Below are positions 11,501-21,154 of a stretch of 64,000 nucleotides of DNA, piece by piece. Both the position numbers and the translations under genes were made by a program. This stretch comes from Asterochloris sp. CNOR1 (lineage: Eukaryota > Chlorophyta > Trebouxiophyceae > Trebouxiales > Trebouxiaceae), in the NCBI GenBank assembly GCA_963969365.1, contig OZ017761.1:2186899-2250898 (forward strand), given 5' to 3'. The notes beneath the pieces are model-generated. The model saw nothing but the letters and a program-made list of their open reading frames with translations. It was not told where the DNA came from and searched no databases. Within the stretch, counting starts at the first letter, position 1; each line of letters starts with the position of its first letter.

Positions 11501-13276
11501 GGGCCAACTGGACCATCACAGACCACCCCGACCTATTTCAACCCCTGGTGGAGGATGACATCAGGTGCTGATCAGGAACTGATGGTGGCAGCGTCACTTT
11601 ATGCAGTGTGAAGCAAAGCACAAGTGCCCTGTGTCCCATCCTGAAAAATACAGGTGCTTGCGGGTGAGCACAAGAAAAGGCGCGCTGCTGTGTAGCTACC
11701 CAGTCAAAGCGCTCTCTGTGGGCCGCCCATTGATTTCAGGGGGGCTGAGTGTGTGAGTCAAACATGGTTTCCAAGTGTCAGACTTACAGCTGTCTGTGGG
11801 TGTTTGCACCCCGCAGCAAGGCGACCATGCAACAGAACGTAACGCTGGGCTGCCTTGTAGCAAGGGTCAATGCTGTGGCTGGCTGGCTAGCCTTGCCAGG
11901 CATCAGGCTTCGTAACCCAATGCTCCTGCCTGGCATAACCTGCTAGCTCATCTACCTGGCATTGCCAGGCAACATGCTTTGTCACCAAGGCACCCTGCTT
12001 GGCATAACCTGCTGGCTCATCTGAGTCTGCTGCTGTGCACAGCCATGACTTTAGGCAGGCCATGCGACACATCCATTGACTCGTTTGAGGCTGCTGCTGT
12101 GCAGGGCAATGACTTCAGGCAAGCCGCGCGAAGCCTTTACCCAGGTGACCTTCCCTGTCTCTTACTTGACTGTGTTCGGTTGACAGGCTACAGCCGGGGG
12201 GGCATCGAGTGTTTCAAGGACGCTTCATGGGTGGTGCACTGATTTCTTGCAATACAGGGCTGCTGCTGCTTGCTGCCGGCAGTAGAACTGAGACATTTTA
12301 GCTTCTGGCTTCCTGTTGGCTCACTTGGGTATGTGAATGCATGATGTATATGGTCAGGCAGCAGGCCCTGCCTACCTCAGGTAGGCAGGTGATTGCAAAA
12401 GCAATGGCGCCTTTTGGATCATGGCTTGGTGTTGGACGCGACTATGATGCAGAGGGAGGCTGCAGTCCTTGAAGTCTATTCGAATGCTCCAGGTGAGCAT
12501 GGAGCACACCCTCACTCAGAGCGGCCAGCTACTGTGCAGGTGACTGATGAGAATGCGGGCCAAACGCTGTGCACGCGGTGCGAGCGTGAGACCTTTACGC
12601 GCCTGCCCCGCACACAGGCCATCCTGTTCACGATCCGGACCTTCCTCCGCCCCCTGCACAAGTATGCAGCCAAGCCAGACGAGGCTGTACAGTTGGGCAA
12701 CGCGCTACGCAACCTGCCAGAGGACCTGGTGAGCCCCTTGTGTTCCTCCTGGGTCGATAGGCCTAGTCAGTGAGTGTGAATGCTGAAGCCGGAGGAGGCT
12801 GTGGAGCTGGCCAAGGAAATGCACAGTCCTGCCAGAGGTCCCTGGTCGGCCGCTTGATTGGGGGCTTAAAGCAGGGGACAAGCATGATGGGTGCCTGCAT
12901 GCCCTGGGTGCGTGAGCAGCCAAGCCAGCATAGGCTGTCTCGCTAAGGAAAGTACTGCATGACCTGTTGGAAGACCCAGCAAGCACTTGCATCTGCCACC
13001 TAGGCACATGTCATGACATTTCCAGGTGTTGCAGCCGTATGAGGTTTTGCATGCCCAGGCAGCAAGCTGAGGCTGACTGCCTGCCAGGCAGTACCGGCGT
13101 CCAGTTCCCTGACAGCTGTGTGCTGATGTAGGCGGACCATGACTGACACTGGTCCCCTGCAGGTGAACTACAAAACCATGGGACACATCAAGGAGCATGC
13201 CCAAAACTACCTGGATGCAGCCGTATTGAATGCTGAGGCCATCAAGGATGGCAAGACAATTGCCAAGGCAGCCTGA
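8558..13276 (+). CDS. DUF3445 / HDOD family protein (haem-dependent oxidative N-demethylase-like)
   Basis: Members of this family (HDOD alpha, DUF3445) are haem proteins proposed to demethylate amines oxidatively; the substrate here is unknown. In-phase exons: first exon ending 8913 (GPYRMTMGLEPMHP), 9263-9362 (DWIEIDGFYAEEM), 10428-10607 (LADHLPGEYPTLF), 11001-11156 (LFPQRWSLLEKLG, then HRIHDPVPQYEQE), 11443-11564 (KPFWRANWTITDHPDLF), 12540-12728 (ETFTRLPRTQAILFTIRT) and 13163-13276 (YKTMGHIKEH to stop). One short exon between 11564 and 12540 is missing; 11815-11863 fits the phase but is unproven. The start is uncertain: the frame is open from 8558 with in-frame ATGs at 8618 and 8786. The stretch before 8786 is Arg/Ala-rich and could be an organelle transit peptide. 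Its introns carry the richest set of exon echoes in the window and a short interstitial telomere repeat. Confidence 0.87.
9421..10152 (+). repeat. Three exon-echo copies of the 3' end of HDOD exon 9263-9362
   Basis: The exon ends with about 45 bp reading gacatcctgcag to gtcatgccgcag, then gtgag. The following intron repeats this at about 9421-9472 (catcatgccgcaagtaac), 9545-9573 (ttcatgctgcggtgag) and 10110-10152 (cagtcatgctgcaagtgag). Each copy is diverged, and copies 2 and 3 still carry a gtgag-like donor. They are in the same orientation as the exon and are not part of the coding phase. Confidence 0.75.
9962..9978 (+). repeat. Interstitial telomere-like repeat
   Basis: Two telomere units in a row (agggtttagggtttggg) sit inside an intron of the HDOD gene, 54 kb from the chromosome end, in the same orientation as the terminal array. 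Confidence 0.6.
11217..11442 (+). repeat. Tandem duplication of the acceptor region of HDOD exon 11443-11564
   Basis: Two diverged copies of about 115 bp lie head to tail. Both contain tattgccc(a/g)gctgctgcctg and both finish with cagttgctgtccctggtgca. The second copy supplies the splice acceptor actually used at 11443. The first contains an equivalent, apparently unused acceptor. Confidence 0.75.
11885..12130 (+). repeat. Two pairs of diverged tandem repeats in an HDOD intron
   Basis: Pair one is at about 11895-11955 and 11956-12023, each ending ggcataacctgct(a/g)gctcatct. Pair two is at about 12023-12068 and 12087-12130, each with ctgctgctgtgca, then catgactt or aatgactt, then aggca(g/a)gcc. 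I see no coding potential. Confidence 0.65.
12781..12975 (+). repeat. Two exon-echo copies of the 3' end of HDOD exon 12540-12728
   Basis: The exon segment at about 12661-12730 (aagccagacgaggctgt, later ctgccagaggacctggt) recurs at 12781-12845 (aagccggaggaggctgt, later ctgccagaggtccctggt) and, more decayed, at about 12910-12975 (aagccagcataggctgt, later gacctgttggaagaccc). Confidence 0.72.
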
Positions 13277-13732
13277 CCCACCTGTTTATGAGCCTGCCCA
13301 CCTGAACTCGCTGATTCTGGTTGGCGCATCCTGACGCCACTGGACTGGACCTATGCAGGCAGGCACTGCAGGGTGGTGTACAAGCTGCTTGATTGTAGAG
13401 TAAAGGGGCCTGCTACGACCTTCCTTGTGCATTCAGTCTGCCCCATGCCAATCTCTGTTGTGCACTGAGCCAATCTTGCCATGAGTATCTTGAGACAGTC
13501 CTCTCTCATATGTCATTGCAGCCTTGTCTTTGTATCTGCTGTGTTTACATCTGCTTGAAGTGCCTTGAATTGTTTCCCACACCCTTCTGAAATCAGGCAC
13601 TGAGCTCATGCTAGAATCTTACGATGGCAGCTGGCTTCACTCAGTGATGGTTGCTTGATGAGCAAGTGGCAACAAGCTGCTCATACTTTGGCAGGAGGTG
13701 CACAACCGTTGACCCCAGAGACTTCCACCTCA
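13277..13732. other. Intergenic 3' flank of the HDOD gene
   Basis: A T-rich stretch after the HDOD stop with no open frame I can support. It probably contains the 3' UTR. Nothing else recognised up to the SINE-like element. Confidence 0.5.
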
Positions 13733-14137
13733 GTGGTACCACCTTAGTGGTAAAGCACCAGACTGCAAATCTGGGGACCCAGGTTCGATTCCTTGGTTGC
13801 TGCACCCCAACCCAGGGTATAAATTGGGAAGCAGGAGGAGTTGGCATGCCAAATGCGAACATGTGCTCAAGAAGGCCGCTAGTACCATCAGATAAACTTC
13901 TTCTAACTAGACTTGACTCAGATTTCGGCCAGACACCTAAGGACTTGCTCACATGAGCCAACACTTGTCAGCACCGAGCTGACTGCAAGAACCTGATGCT
14001 CAAACTGAAATGAAGCTAACTAATGATGTGCTGGAGGCCAGGCACACTGATATGAAGCAAAGCCTAGTCATAGTCCTAAGCCCGTTCATTGAGGCTACGG
14101 ACTCTAAATGTAATCATCATCATCATCATCATCATCA
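13733..14137 (+). mobile_element. tRNA-Cys-derived SINE-like retroposon
   Basis: The 5' part (13733-13803) has a tRNA-Cys body. The anticodon stem-loop has GCA at 13765-13767 and a perfect 5-bp stem, the A-box-like segment ttagtggtaaag is at 13744-13755, and the B box ggttcgattcc is at 13782-13792. The acceptor strands do not pair (about 3 of 7 positions) and the D-arm region is partly doubled (cagtggtacc, then ttagtggtaa), so this is not a working tRNA. A unique body of about 300 bp follows and ends in an ATC trinucleotide tail at 14113-14137. A Pol III promoter head, an unrelated body and a simple-repeat tail is the SINE layout. I found no convincing target-site duplication, and only one copy is in the window, so mobility is inferred. 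Confidence 0.55.
14113..14137 (+). repeat. ATC trinucleotide microsatellite
   Basis: About eight ATC units in a row, forming the 3' tail of the SINE-like element. It lies upstream of the RSH start codon at 14398. Confidence 0.85.
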
Positions 14138-14397
14138 CCTGAGCTTTCACATGACACCATATCACTGTGCAGTGAGTCTGACGTTTGGTTGGGAAGCACC
14201 TCCAACACCGAGTCGTCACCTAACAGGGGGCCGTGCTGGTCAGTAATCGGTAACAAAAGCATTCGGCTGCTTTCATCCATCTGCAGCAGCCAGGTTATTT
14301 GCCAGGCACTGCCCTACATTTGCCTAGGCAGCCCTGAAACACGCGAGAGGTTTTCCTTCTACACTGGCACTGTGTTATATTGCACAACGCATCAGGG

Positions 14398-17300
14398 ATG
14401 AGCACCATCCTGGGCAGCAGCCCTGTTCTGCACTATGCTCCGCGAAGAAGTTCGTCAGGCAGCAGAGGGGATGGTGCCGGGCAGCGCAATCAGGTGCTGC
14501 CTTTTCAGCGGCCAGGGCGCCCCTCAGATGACGGCAAGTACGGCAGCAGTAGGAGAAGCAGCACTCCGACGGGGCGCTCCCTCCCAGGGACAGGCACTCC
14601 CCCGCTGCACCACTCCACCAGCCTGCCTTGCAACCGTTCCTCCGTGGACCAGCAGAAGTGTGCTCCCAGCCAGCGCCAGGAAGGGTTCAGCGTCACTGGC
14701 GCTGCCCCAGCTTCCCCCACCAGGGAGCTGGTGCGCAGCCCCTCTTTGCTGAGTAGACAACTGAGCAGAGACGGCAGCATGACGCAGGGAGACATGAGCA
14801 GAGTGAAGGTATGCCTTCCTGTGCACCTGGCAGCACGTCACCATATTTTGCTCCTTTCCCATGGTGGCCTCTGGCTCCACAGGAGCCTGCTGCATGCTCG
14901 GCTTTCGCTGCAGAGTTGTCATGCACAACTGGCGCTGCTGTGGCACACACCCTGCGCATGCACTTGGCACATGCATGCTGATAGCTCCTGAGATTGTCTG
15001 CCACGCTGCTGCGCTGCTGCCCCTGCAGGAGAGTTTGGAGCAGCTGCACGCCAGACCTGCAGTGAAACCTGCGACACAGCAAGGGCCAGTGCAGCCATGT
15101 GAGCTGCTGCAGACTCTCCAGGTATGCTGCTCCTGCTAGCACAGCGTGTTTGCTTTGGGATCATGAGATGCAGAGTCACTGGCGCCAGTCAATGTACTGT
15201 TGCCATGTATTAAAGGCGAATTGGCCAGCTCATGTCAGCCGTTGCCTTGCAATCGACTGACAGGGGCAAATGGCTGGACAGGGCACACAGCACAGTGTGC
15301 TCCCTAGAGCTTTTGCCACCGCTGAGCAATGTTGAAAGCCAGCAGATTGCGATTTGCATGACCTGGCGATTTTGCATGACTAATGAGCTTCCCCGTCCTT
15401 GCCAAGCACCTGGCCACTAGGCTCTTCCTTTTGCCGTACCTGGGAGGGACTTGCTGCTGCGTGCTTGGAGCACCAAACTTCAGGAAGCCAGTTCTGTGTT
15501 GTTCCAACTTCCTGGTGCCGGGTTGGGACCTGACAAGCCATGAGCCTTGCTCATGCATTCTGTAGCACAGCATGCGCTCCTGCACCCCGTGCTGGAGACA
15601 GGAGCTCCTGACATTGAAAAGCCACCATGACCACCCTCACGCTGCACACGGGTCCCCCACTTTCACATCTGGCTCGCCCCCCTTGTGCAGGCTGAGCTCC
15701 CAGTATTCCAAGAGCCAGCAGTAGTGCGAGCCTTTGAGGTTGCCTGCCATGCCTACGGCGGTCGCCAGCAGCAAGATGGGCAGCCCCTGCTGCTGCACGC
15801 AGTGGCCACAGCACGCGTTCTGGGAGAGATGGGGCTGGATGCTGATGTTGTGGCAGCAGGGCTATTGCAGGTGAGCTTGACATTTGACACAGCTGCAAGG
15901 GCTGGCTGCCAATGTCCTGGCAGCAGGGCTCCTGCAGGTGGGCTGGACAGCTGAATCAGGCTGCAGCTGCACCATGTGAGACATCCTGGCAGCAGCGCTT
16001 CTGCAGGCCAGCTAGATCCTGACACATGCCAGCTGCAATCTGGGAACTTGCTGGGTTAGGCGCAAAGGTCCCACAGGCAAGACTTCTGCTAGTAGGCTTG
16101 GCTTTTGGTACTGTCAGCTAGGCACTCACATCTTGGTAGGAAGGGGGCGGATGGCTGGTGCTGGATTGCTGCAGGCTCAGTGTGCTCTTCAGTGCTGTTT
16201 TGCTGGTGTGTGGTGGGTTGGCACAGGGAATTGTGTTAGACGCAGACATAACAGCACGTCTCCTGGAAAGCACTGGCGAGTAGGGATGCCAGCAAGGCAG
16301 GGCACAATGCTGAACAGTGGCCTCTGCAGCCCCAGAGCAGGCACAGGCCTGAAGTGCCGATAACCTCATAGCAGGGCACTGCTTGTCGGGGGGATCACAG
16401 CTGGCTGGCTTGGTGAGAAGGGCACGCTGTGCAGGGCTCCTGCAAGTGCACAACGTTTGCAGTCTGAATGGGTCTGCAGTATGTTGAAGTATGCTCCTGC
16501 CTGCATGTCACCCCTTGCTGCAGGGCACCAAGATTCCCTGCAGCATGTTCTTTGCTGTTTATGACAGCCATCCCCCACAGTGCACTTGTCTGCCCACAAC
16601 CCACTTGAGTGCCCAGCTGGATGTGATCTGCCTGCCACGTACAAGGCAGTGGCCTGCGTCAGCTGGCCCCCGAATGTGTGCTGTGCCACGCCGCAGGACG
16701 CGCTGAGCAGCTCCCCCATGACATTGGAGGACCTGCGGAGGGTGGCCTCACCTGCGGTCGTCAGCATGGTGAGCTTGTCGGCAAGTCTAAGGGCTGTTGC
16801 CGCCAGCAGTGGGCAGGCTGGCCAAGTCTGGCCTATGGGACGCGTCTAGAGTTTGTCAGCTTGCTTTCTTGCTGGCACTGCCTGACGCCCCCACTTGGAC
16901 AGCACCTTTCAGCTTCACCCAGTGCAGGAGCAACCTGTGCTGGTCTGACTGTCAGTCTCCGTTGACGCTTTCCTCATGCATTCTCTGCAGGTCAGCAGCG
17001 TGATGCGCATGAGCAACCTGTGCGATGTGTATCGCGAGACAGCCGCAGCCCCTGGGGGCACAGCGCTGGACCACGCCAAGCTGCGCGACACACTGGTCTG
17101 CATGGCTGACGTGCGCGTGGTGCTCCTGAAGCTGGCTGACCGGCTGCAGCTGCTGAGAGAGCTGGCGGCAGCCAAGGGGGAGGCGGCTGAGAGGCGACGG
17201 GAGACTGCTGCGCAAGAGGCCCTGCAGGTCTTCTCCCCGCTGGCCAACAGGTACAGCAAGGAGACCCTTCCAGGGTCTGGATGTGTGCGCATCTGCTGGG

Positions 17301-20300
17301 AACACCTGCGGGCGTGCCTCCTGCCGCCCAGCAGGCACATAGCCCTGAATTCCAAGGGGAGGCCTTACAGCAAGTCAGGCGTGTAGTGCATTCCTTTCCT
17401 ACAGCACTCACTTTAATGTTGCTGTACTGCATGGCTGACCGCACCGCCCTGTGACACTCTGCAGGCTGGGTGTGTGGAGCATCAAGGCTGAGCTGGAGGA
17501 TCTGTGCTTCCAGTTCCTGCACCAGGCCCAGCACAAGGTCCTGCAGCGTAAACTGCACGAGTCCCAGGACCGGGGGTCCATCGAGCGCATGCTGACCGAG
17601 CTGCACGAGTGCCTGCGGGCGCGAGGTGAGCTTGTGATGCTCTCAGGCTGCTGTGTGGCTTCAGGGCTGTGGTGTCACCTAAGCCGTGTCTGGCCAAGCC
17701 TATATGATGTCTGTCTGTGCAACCTTGACTGCTGTGATGGCCAGGGTGTTTGGCTTCATTCCAAGACATACTGACTGAGCTGGCCAAGTGCCTGCGGGCA
17801 TGTGGGGAGGGTCCTGTCTTGCATTTGGCCTTGTCTGTGTGGGACCACAAGGCAGGCATAGCCGCCACCACGGACAGCCAAGTCAGACCACATCCATGTT
17901 TTCAGGCATGCTCAATGCGGAGCTGACGGGCCGACCCAAGAATCTGTGGGGCGTGCACCAGAAGATGTGCCTCAAGGGGCACTCCCTGCGAGACGTCTAT
18001 GACGTCCGTGCAGTCAGGATCATTGTGGACACCAAGGCTGACTGCTACACTGCACTGCAGCAGGTGGGTTGGGAAGGTGTCTGTCAACAAAGTGGTGTGG
18101 CTTGGTGCACACTTGACGGCAAGCTTGCCTGCTGCACGGCACGAGTTACTGAAAGGGGCTGTTGTGAAGTGGGGGGATGTGCATCAGCCTGAAAATGTCT
18201 TGCCCTTGTCCGCCATTAAAAAACAGAGGCTTCTCAAGGACTTACATGAGCCTTGTGTTAGCATATCTGTGCACAGCACAGCACATGCAAAGCAAAAGTG
18301 CCAGGGCCTGCTGTGGCAATGAAGTGTGCTGCGGTCTTAGGTTGACCTGCATCACAGCGCTGATGTGACCTGCAGTCAGCTGCATGGTGGCATCAGTGCA
18401 AGTGAACACCCCTCATGTGAGGCAGTACTTATCTGTGACGTTACCTGGCGGCCTGCAGGTGCACGCCAGGTGGACGCCTGTCCCTGGACGTTTCAAGGAT
18501 TACATCAAAAACAAGAAGCTCAATGGTTACCAGTCCCTGCACACAGTTGTCCAGGTGGGGCTGCCTCTGATTGCGGTATGGCCCTATCAAGTGAGGGACA
18601 TGCCTGCATTTGATGCTGGGAAGGCTTTGGCGGAGTGTGTCCGCTGGCAGTGTGGGGTGTGATGCAGATGTGATGCTGGAGTTGATTGCAGGGTTCAGGG
18701 TATTGAAGCCTCAGCTAGTGGTGCAGCAGGCGCTTGGTAGCGTGCTCTGCTCTTGGCTGCTGGTACTACAGATGCTTGGTGGTGTCGCCTGACAAGGGCA
18801 CTCTGGCCGTGCTGCATGCTCAGGCTGTTGGGTTTTGTAGGCGCCAAGCAAGCTGATGTGACAGGCTCACCCATATCATGTTGCCTGCAGGGGGCTGATG
18901 GAGTGCCTGTGGAGGTTCAGATCCGGACTACCAAGATGCACTTCATTGCGGAGTATGGGCTGGCAGCACACTGGCGCTACAAGGAGGCAGACCGCGCAGC
19001 TGTGGCACAGTCGTCAGAGTTTGCTGAGCGCACCACAGGTGGGCTGACCCTCAGTTCCTGATTGCATTGTGCTGCATGTTGGGAAATGCTCTTTGCAGCT
19101 CCTCCAGTGGTTGCATGCTCGCTTGGCAGGTGGACCTCGTGGGCTGGGGTGGGCACTGACAGGCAGCGCTGGTCTCTGATTGTTGGTCAGCATGGCTTGC
19201 AGCCCCGCCCTGTCAGCTCTGCCTGTCAACATTCGCACTGGCTCTCGCAAAAGCCCGGCTGCATCTGCACGACAGGCACTCCAGCATGGCGCACCTGCCT
19301 CCCCCAAGACACTCCGAGCAGACCAGCTCTTTGCTCGCTGGCTGTCTCAGCATGTGCAGCCCGCTCAGGCTGACTTTTTGCTTGGTCAGTGCCATACATG
19401 TACAGCTGGCTCCCTTATGAAACTCCTTTTGGCCCTCTGACCCTGTCTCCACCCCTGCAGCCTGGGCGCGGTGGCTGCTGGCGTGGCAGATGGAGCTGCG
19501 GGACCACAAGTGCCGCCCCTCAGGCTCCCCCACAGGCAGCGGCGACTCAGCCCTGCGCTCCTTCGTGCACTCCCTGTGCGCCTTCCCCGAGCACCGCAGC
19601 GACTGCAAGTTCGCTGCCTACGTGCGCCAGGCCAACATCGCGCCGCAGCCCATCAGCCAGGTCAGCTGCTGTGCCTCAGCTCTGCCTACGTCTGCCTGGT
19701 AGTAACAAAGCTGAGTTGGCTTGCTGCTTTTTCCTTTTGGTCTGGTTACCAGCTGTCAGGGTGAGTGTCCAGCTGTCTGCGTTCCTTCTGGTGGGGCGAG
19801 CATCAGCCCATGCCCCAGAAACGCTGCAGCTGCTTGCCCTGCCCCATTAGCAGGCGCACAATCAGTCACCTGCTGCCGCTTGGGATTATGCTGCACGCCG
19901 GCGTGCTGCAGGAGGATGCAGCCAAGGCCCCAGTCAACATTCTGTTGACCTATTCGGTGAAGCAGGAGCGCAGCCCCCGCATCGAGAGCCTGCCCCCGGG
20001 GTGCACTCCTGCTAAGCTGGCAGGCCTGCTGCAGACAGGGCTGTTTGGGTCACCTGCGCAGTATGGCCTCAAAATGCTGGTGAGCCCCGCAACAGTCCAG
20101 TTTGCCATGCTGCAGCATGACAGTGTGGTGCGCGCTTGCTGCATGCTCGGCTCTGAGTGCAAGGCCAGCCTTGCAAGTGCATGCTCTGTGTCTGTGCCTC
20201 TGATCGCTGCAAGCAACACAAAGTGCCGGCACGCTTCTGACCTGCCATCCCAGCTTCCCCAACCGTTGTGTACCCCTCAGAACCTCACAGCCAACCTGCC

Positions 20301-20611
20301 ACCCCTTCCTGCTGTAGGTGAACTGTCTAGAGGTGGACTCCGACAGCACTGTTCCCTTGGAGCATGGAGACCAGGTGGAGGTTTGGGAGGCAGATCCCCC
20401 TCCAGGGCTGGTCCTATTGCCCAAGCCGGTGCGGCGCGTGCAACAAGTGGCGGCTGCTGCGGGGCAGCAGGCCAGCGAGCTGACGCGGGCGCTCAGCCGC
20501 ACTGCTCAGGGCATGCCCATCGACAGCTTGGGGAGAGTGTCGCTGGGCCAACCGCAGCAAGGGTGGCCAGTGTCGCGCAGCCGCAGCCTCCCTGCTGTGA
20601 CTGCAGGGTGA
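14398..20611 (+). CDS. RelA/SpoT homologue (RSH), predicted hydrolase-deficient (p)ppGpp synthetase-like protein, 802 aa
   Basis: RSH proteins make and/or degrade (p)ppGpp, in plants mainly in the chloroplast. Thirteen exons close in phase: 14398-14808, 15029-15121, 15691-15870, 16697-16768, 16991-17250, 17465-17625, 17906-18063, 18459-18554, 18891-19038, 19217-19384, 19461-19660, 19912-20079, 20318-20611. Residues 1-170 are Ser/Arg/Pro-rich, low in acidic residues, and fit a transit peptide plus linker. The pseudo-HD domain follows ([26 protein letters not shown]), then the synthetase domain ([48 protein letters not shown]). The C-terminus has a possible TGS-like fold ([11 protein letters not shown]). 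The HD metal motif, normally LLHD, reads LLQD across the 15870/16697 junction, so the metal-binding His is lost. The usual ALGxVH reads ALQQVH. The tail resembles plant RSH more than bacterial RelA. Introns carry echoes of exons 3 and 6. Confidence 0.9.
15905..16015 (+). repeat. Two exon-echo copies of the 3' end of RSH exon 15691-15870
   Basis: The exon end, gtggcagcagggctattgcag then gtgagc, recurs at about 15905-15945 (cctggcagcagggctcctgcag, then gtgggc) and 15972-16015 (cctggcagcagcgcttctgcag, then gccagc). The first copy keeps a usable-looking donor. Confidence 0.75.
17765..17815 (+). repeat. Exon-echo copy of the 3' end of RSH exon 17465-17625
   Basis: The exon end (ctgaccgagctgcacgagtg, then cctgcgggcgcgag) recurs in the following intron as ctgactgagctggccaagtg, then cctgcgggcatgtggg, about 180 bp downstream, without a clean GT donor. 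Confidence 0.72.
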
Positions 20612-21154
20612 TGGCGTGAAGGTCCCGCCTCATGGTGCTGCAGGCTGTGTGCTGTGGCTGGGGCCTAGTGCTGGACCCTGTACGGTCCTGTAGCCATTCG
20701 ACTGGCCTTTGCAATGGCTCCCCTCCCCACTAGGTTGCAAAGCTTGTGCTGGGAGCATGTACATGGCGTGTTAAGCCTGAAAGAGGGCAGCATGCAAGAC
20801 AGTCTGTGTGTGCACAAAGCAAGTCGACCCCATGCTATAGGGCGTGTCTCCATACCTCCTTTCTCTGCTTTGTATTGTATAGCAGCAGAAGCATTGTGTA
20901 TTATGTATCAGCCAAGCTTGAGAAGAGCAATATGACACACATCAGCCCTATGCAGGCAGGGTTGTACATTTGATGCTAGCTGCATTTAATCTGAACCAGC
21001 TAGGTGTGTGCTTGACTGCATTTGATGCATTCCAGTTCAACAAAATATCATGGAGTTAGCAGTGTCAAGAGCCAAATTGGTGGCAACGGGGTTCAGGAGA
21101 GGGATCATGACCTGCGACAACATCACTTGCCAACAGTGCAACCAGACAAATGCT
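20612..21154. other. Intergenic between the convergent RSH and POLQ genes
   Basis: Holds the 3' ends of both genes. The composition is more AT-rich around 20860-21000. No gene, RNA or repeat recognised. Confidence 0.5.

Noticed and set aside
11815-11863. Confirmed extra exon of the HDOD gene
   Set aside because: The phase fits, but the donor is weak and the encoded residues match nothing known in the family, so I list it only as a possibility.
13733-13803. Functional tRNA-Cys(GCA)
   Set aside because: The anticodon arm and B box are good, but the acceptor strands pair at only about 3 of 7 positions and the D-arm region is partly duplicated.
14110-14140. Poly-histidine coding tract
   Set aside because: The His run is just the ATC/CAT microsatellite read in one frame, outside any supported gene.
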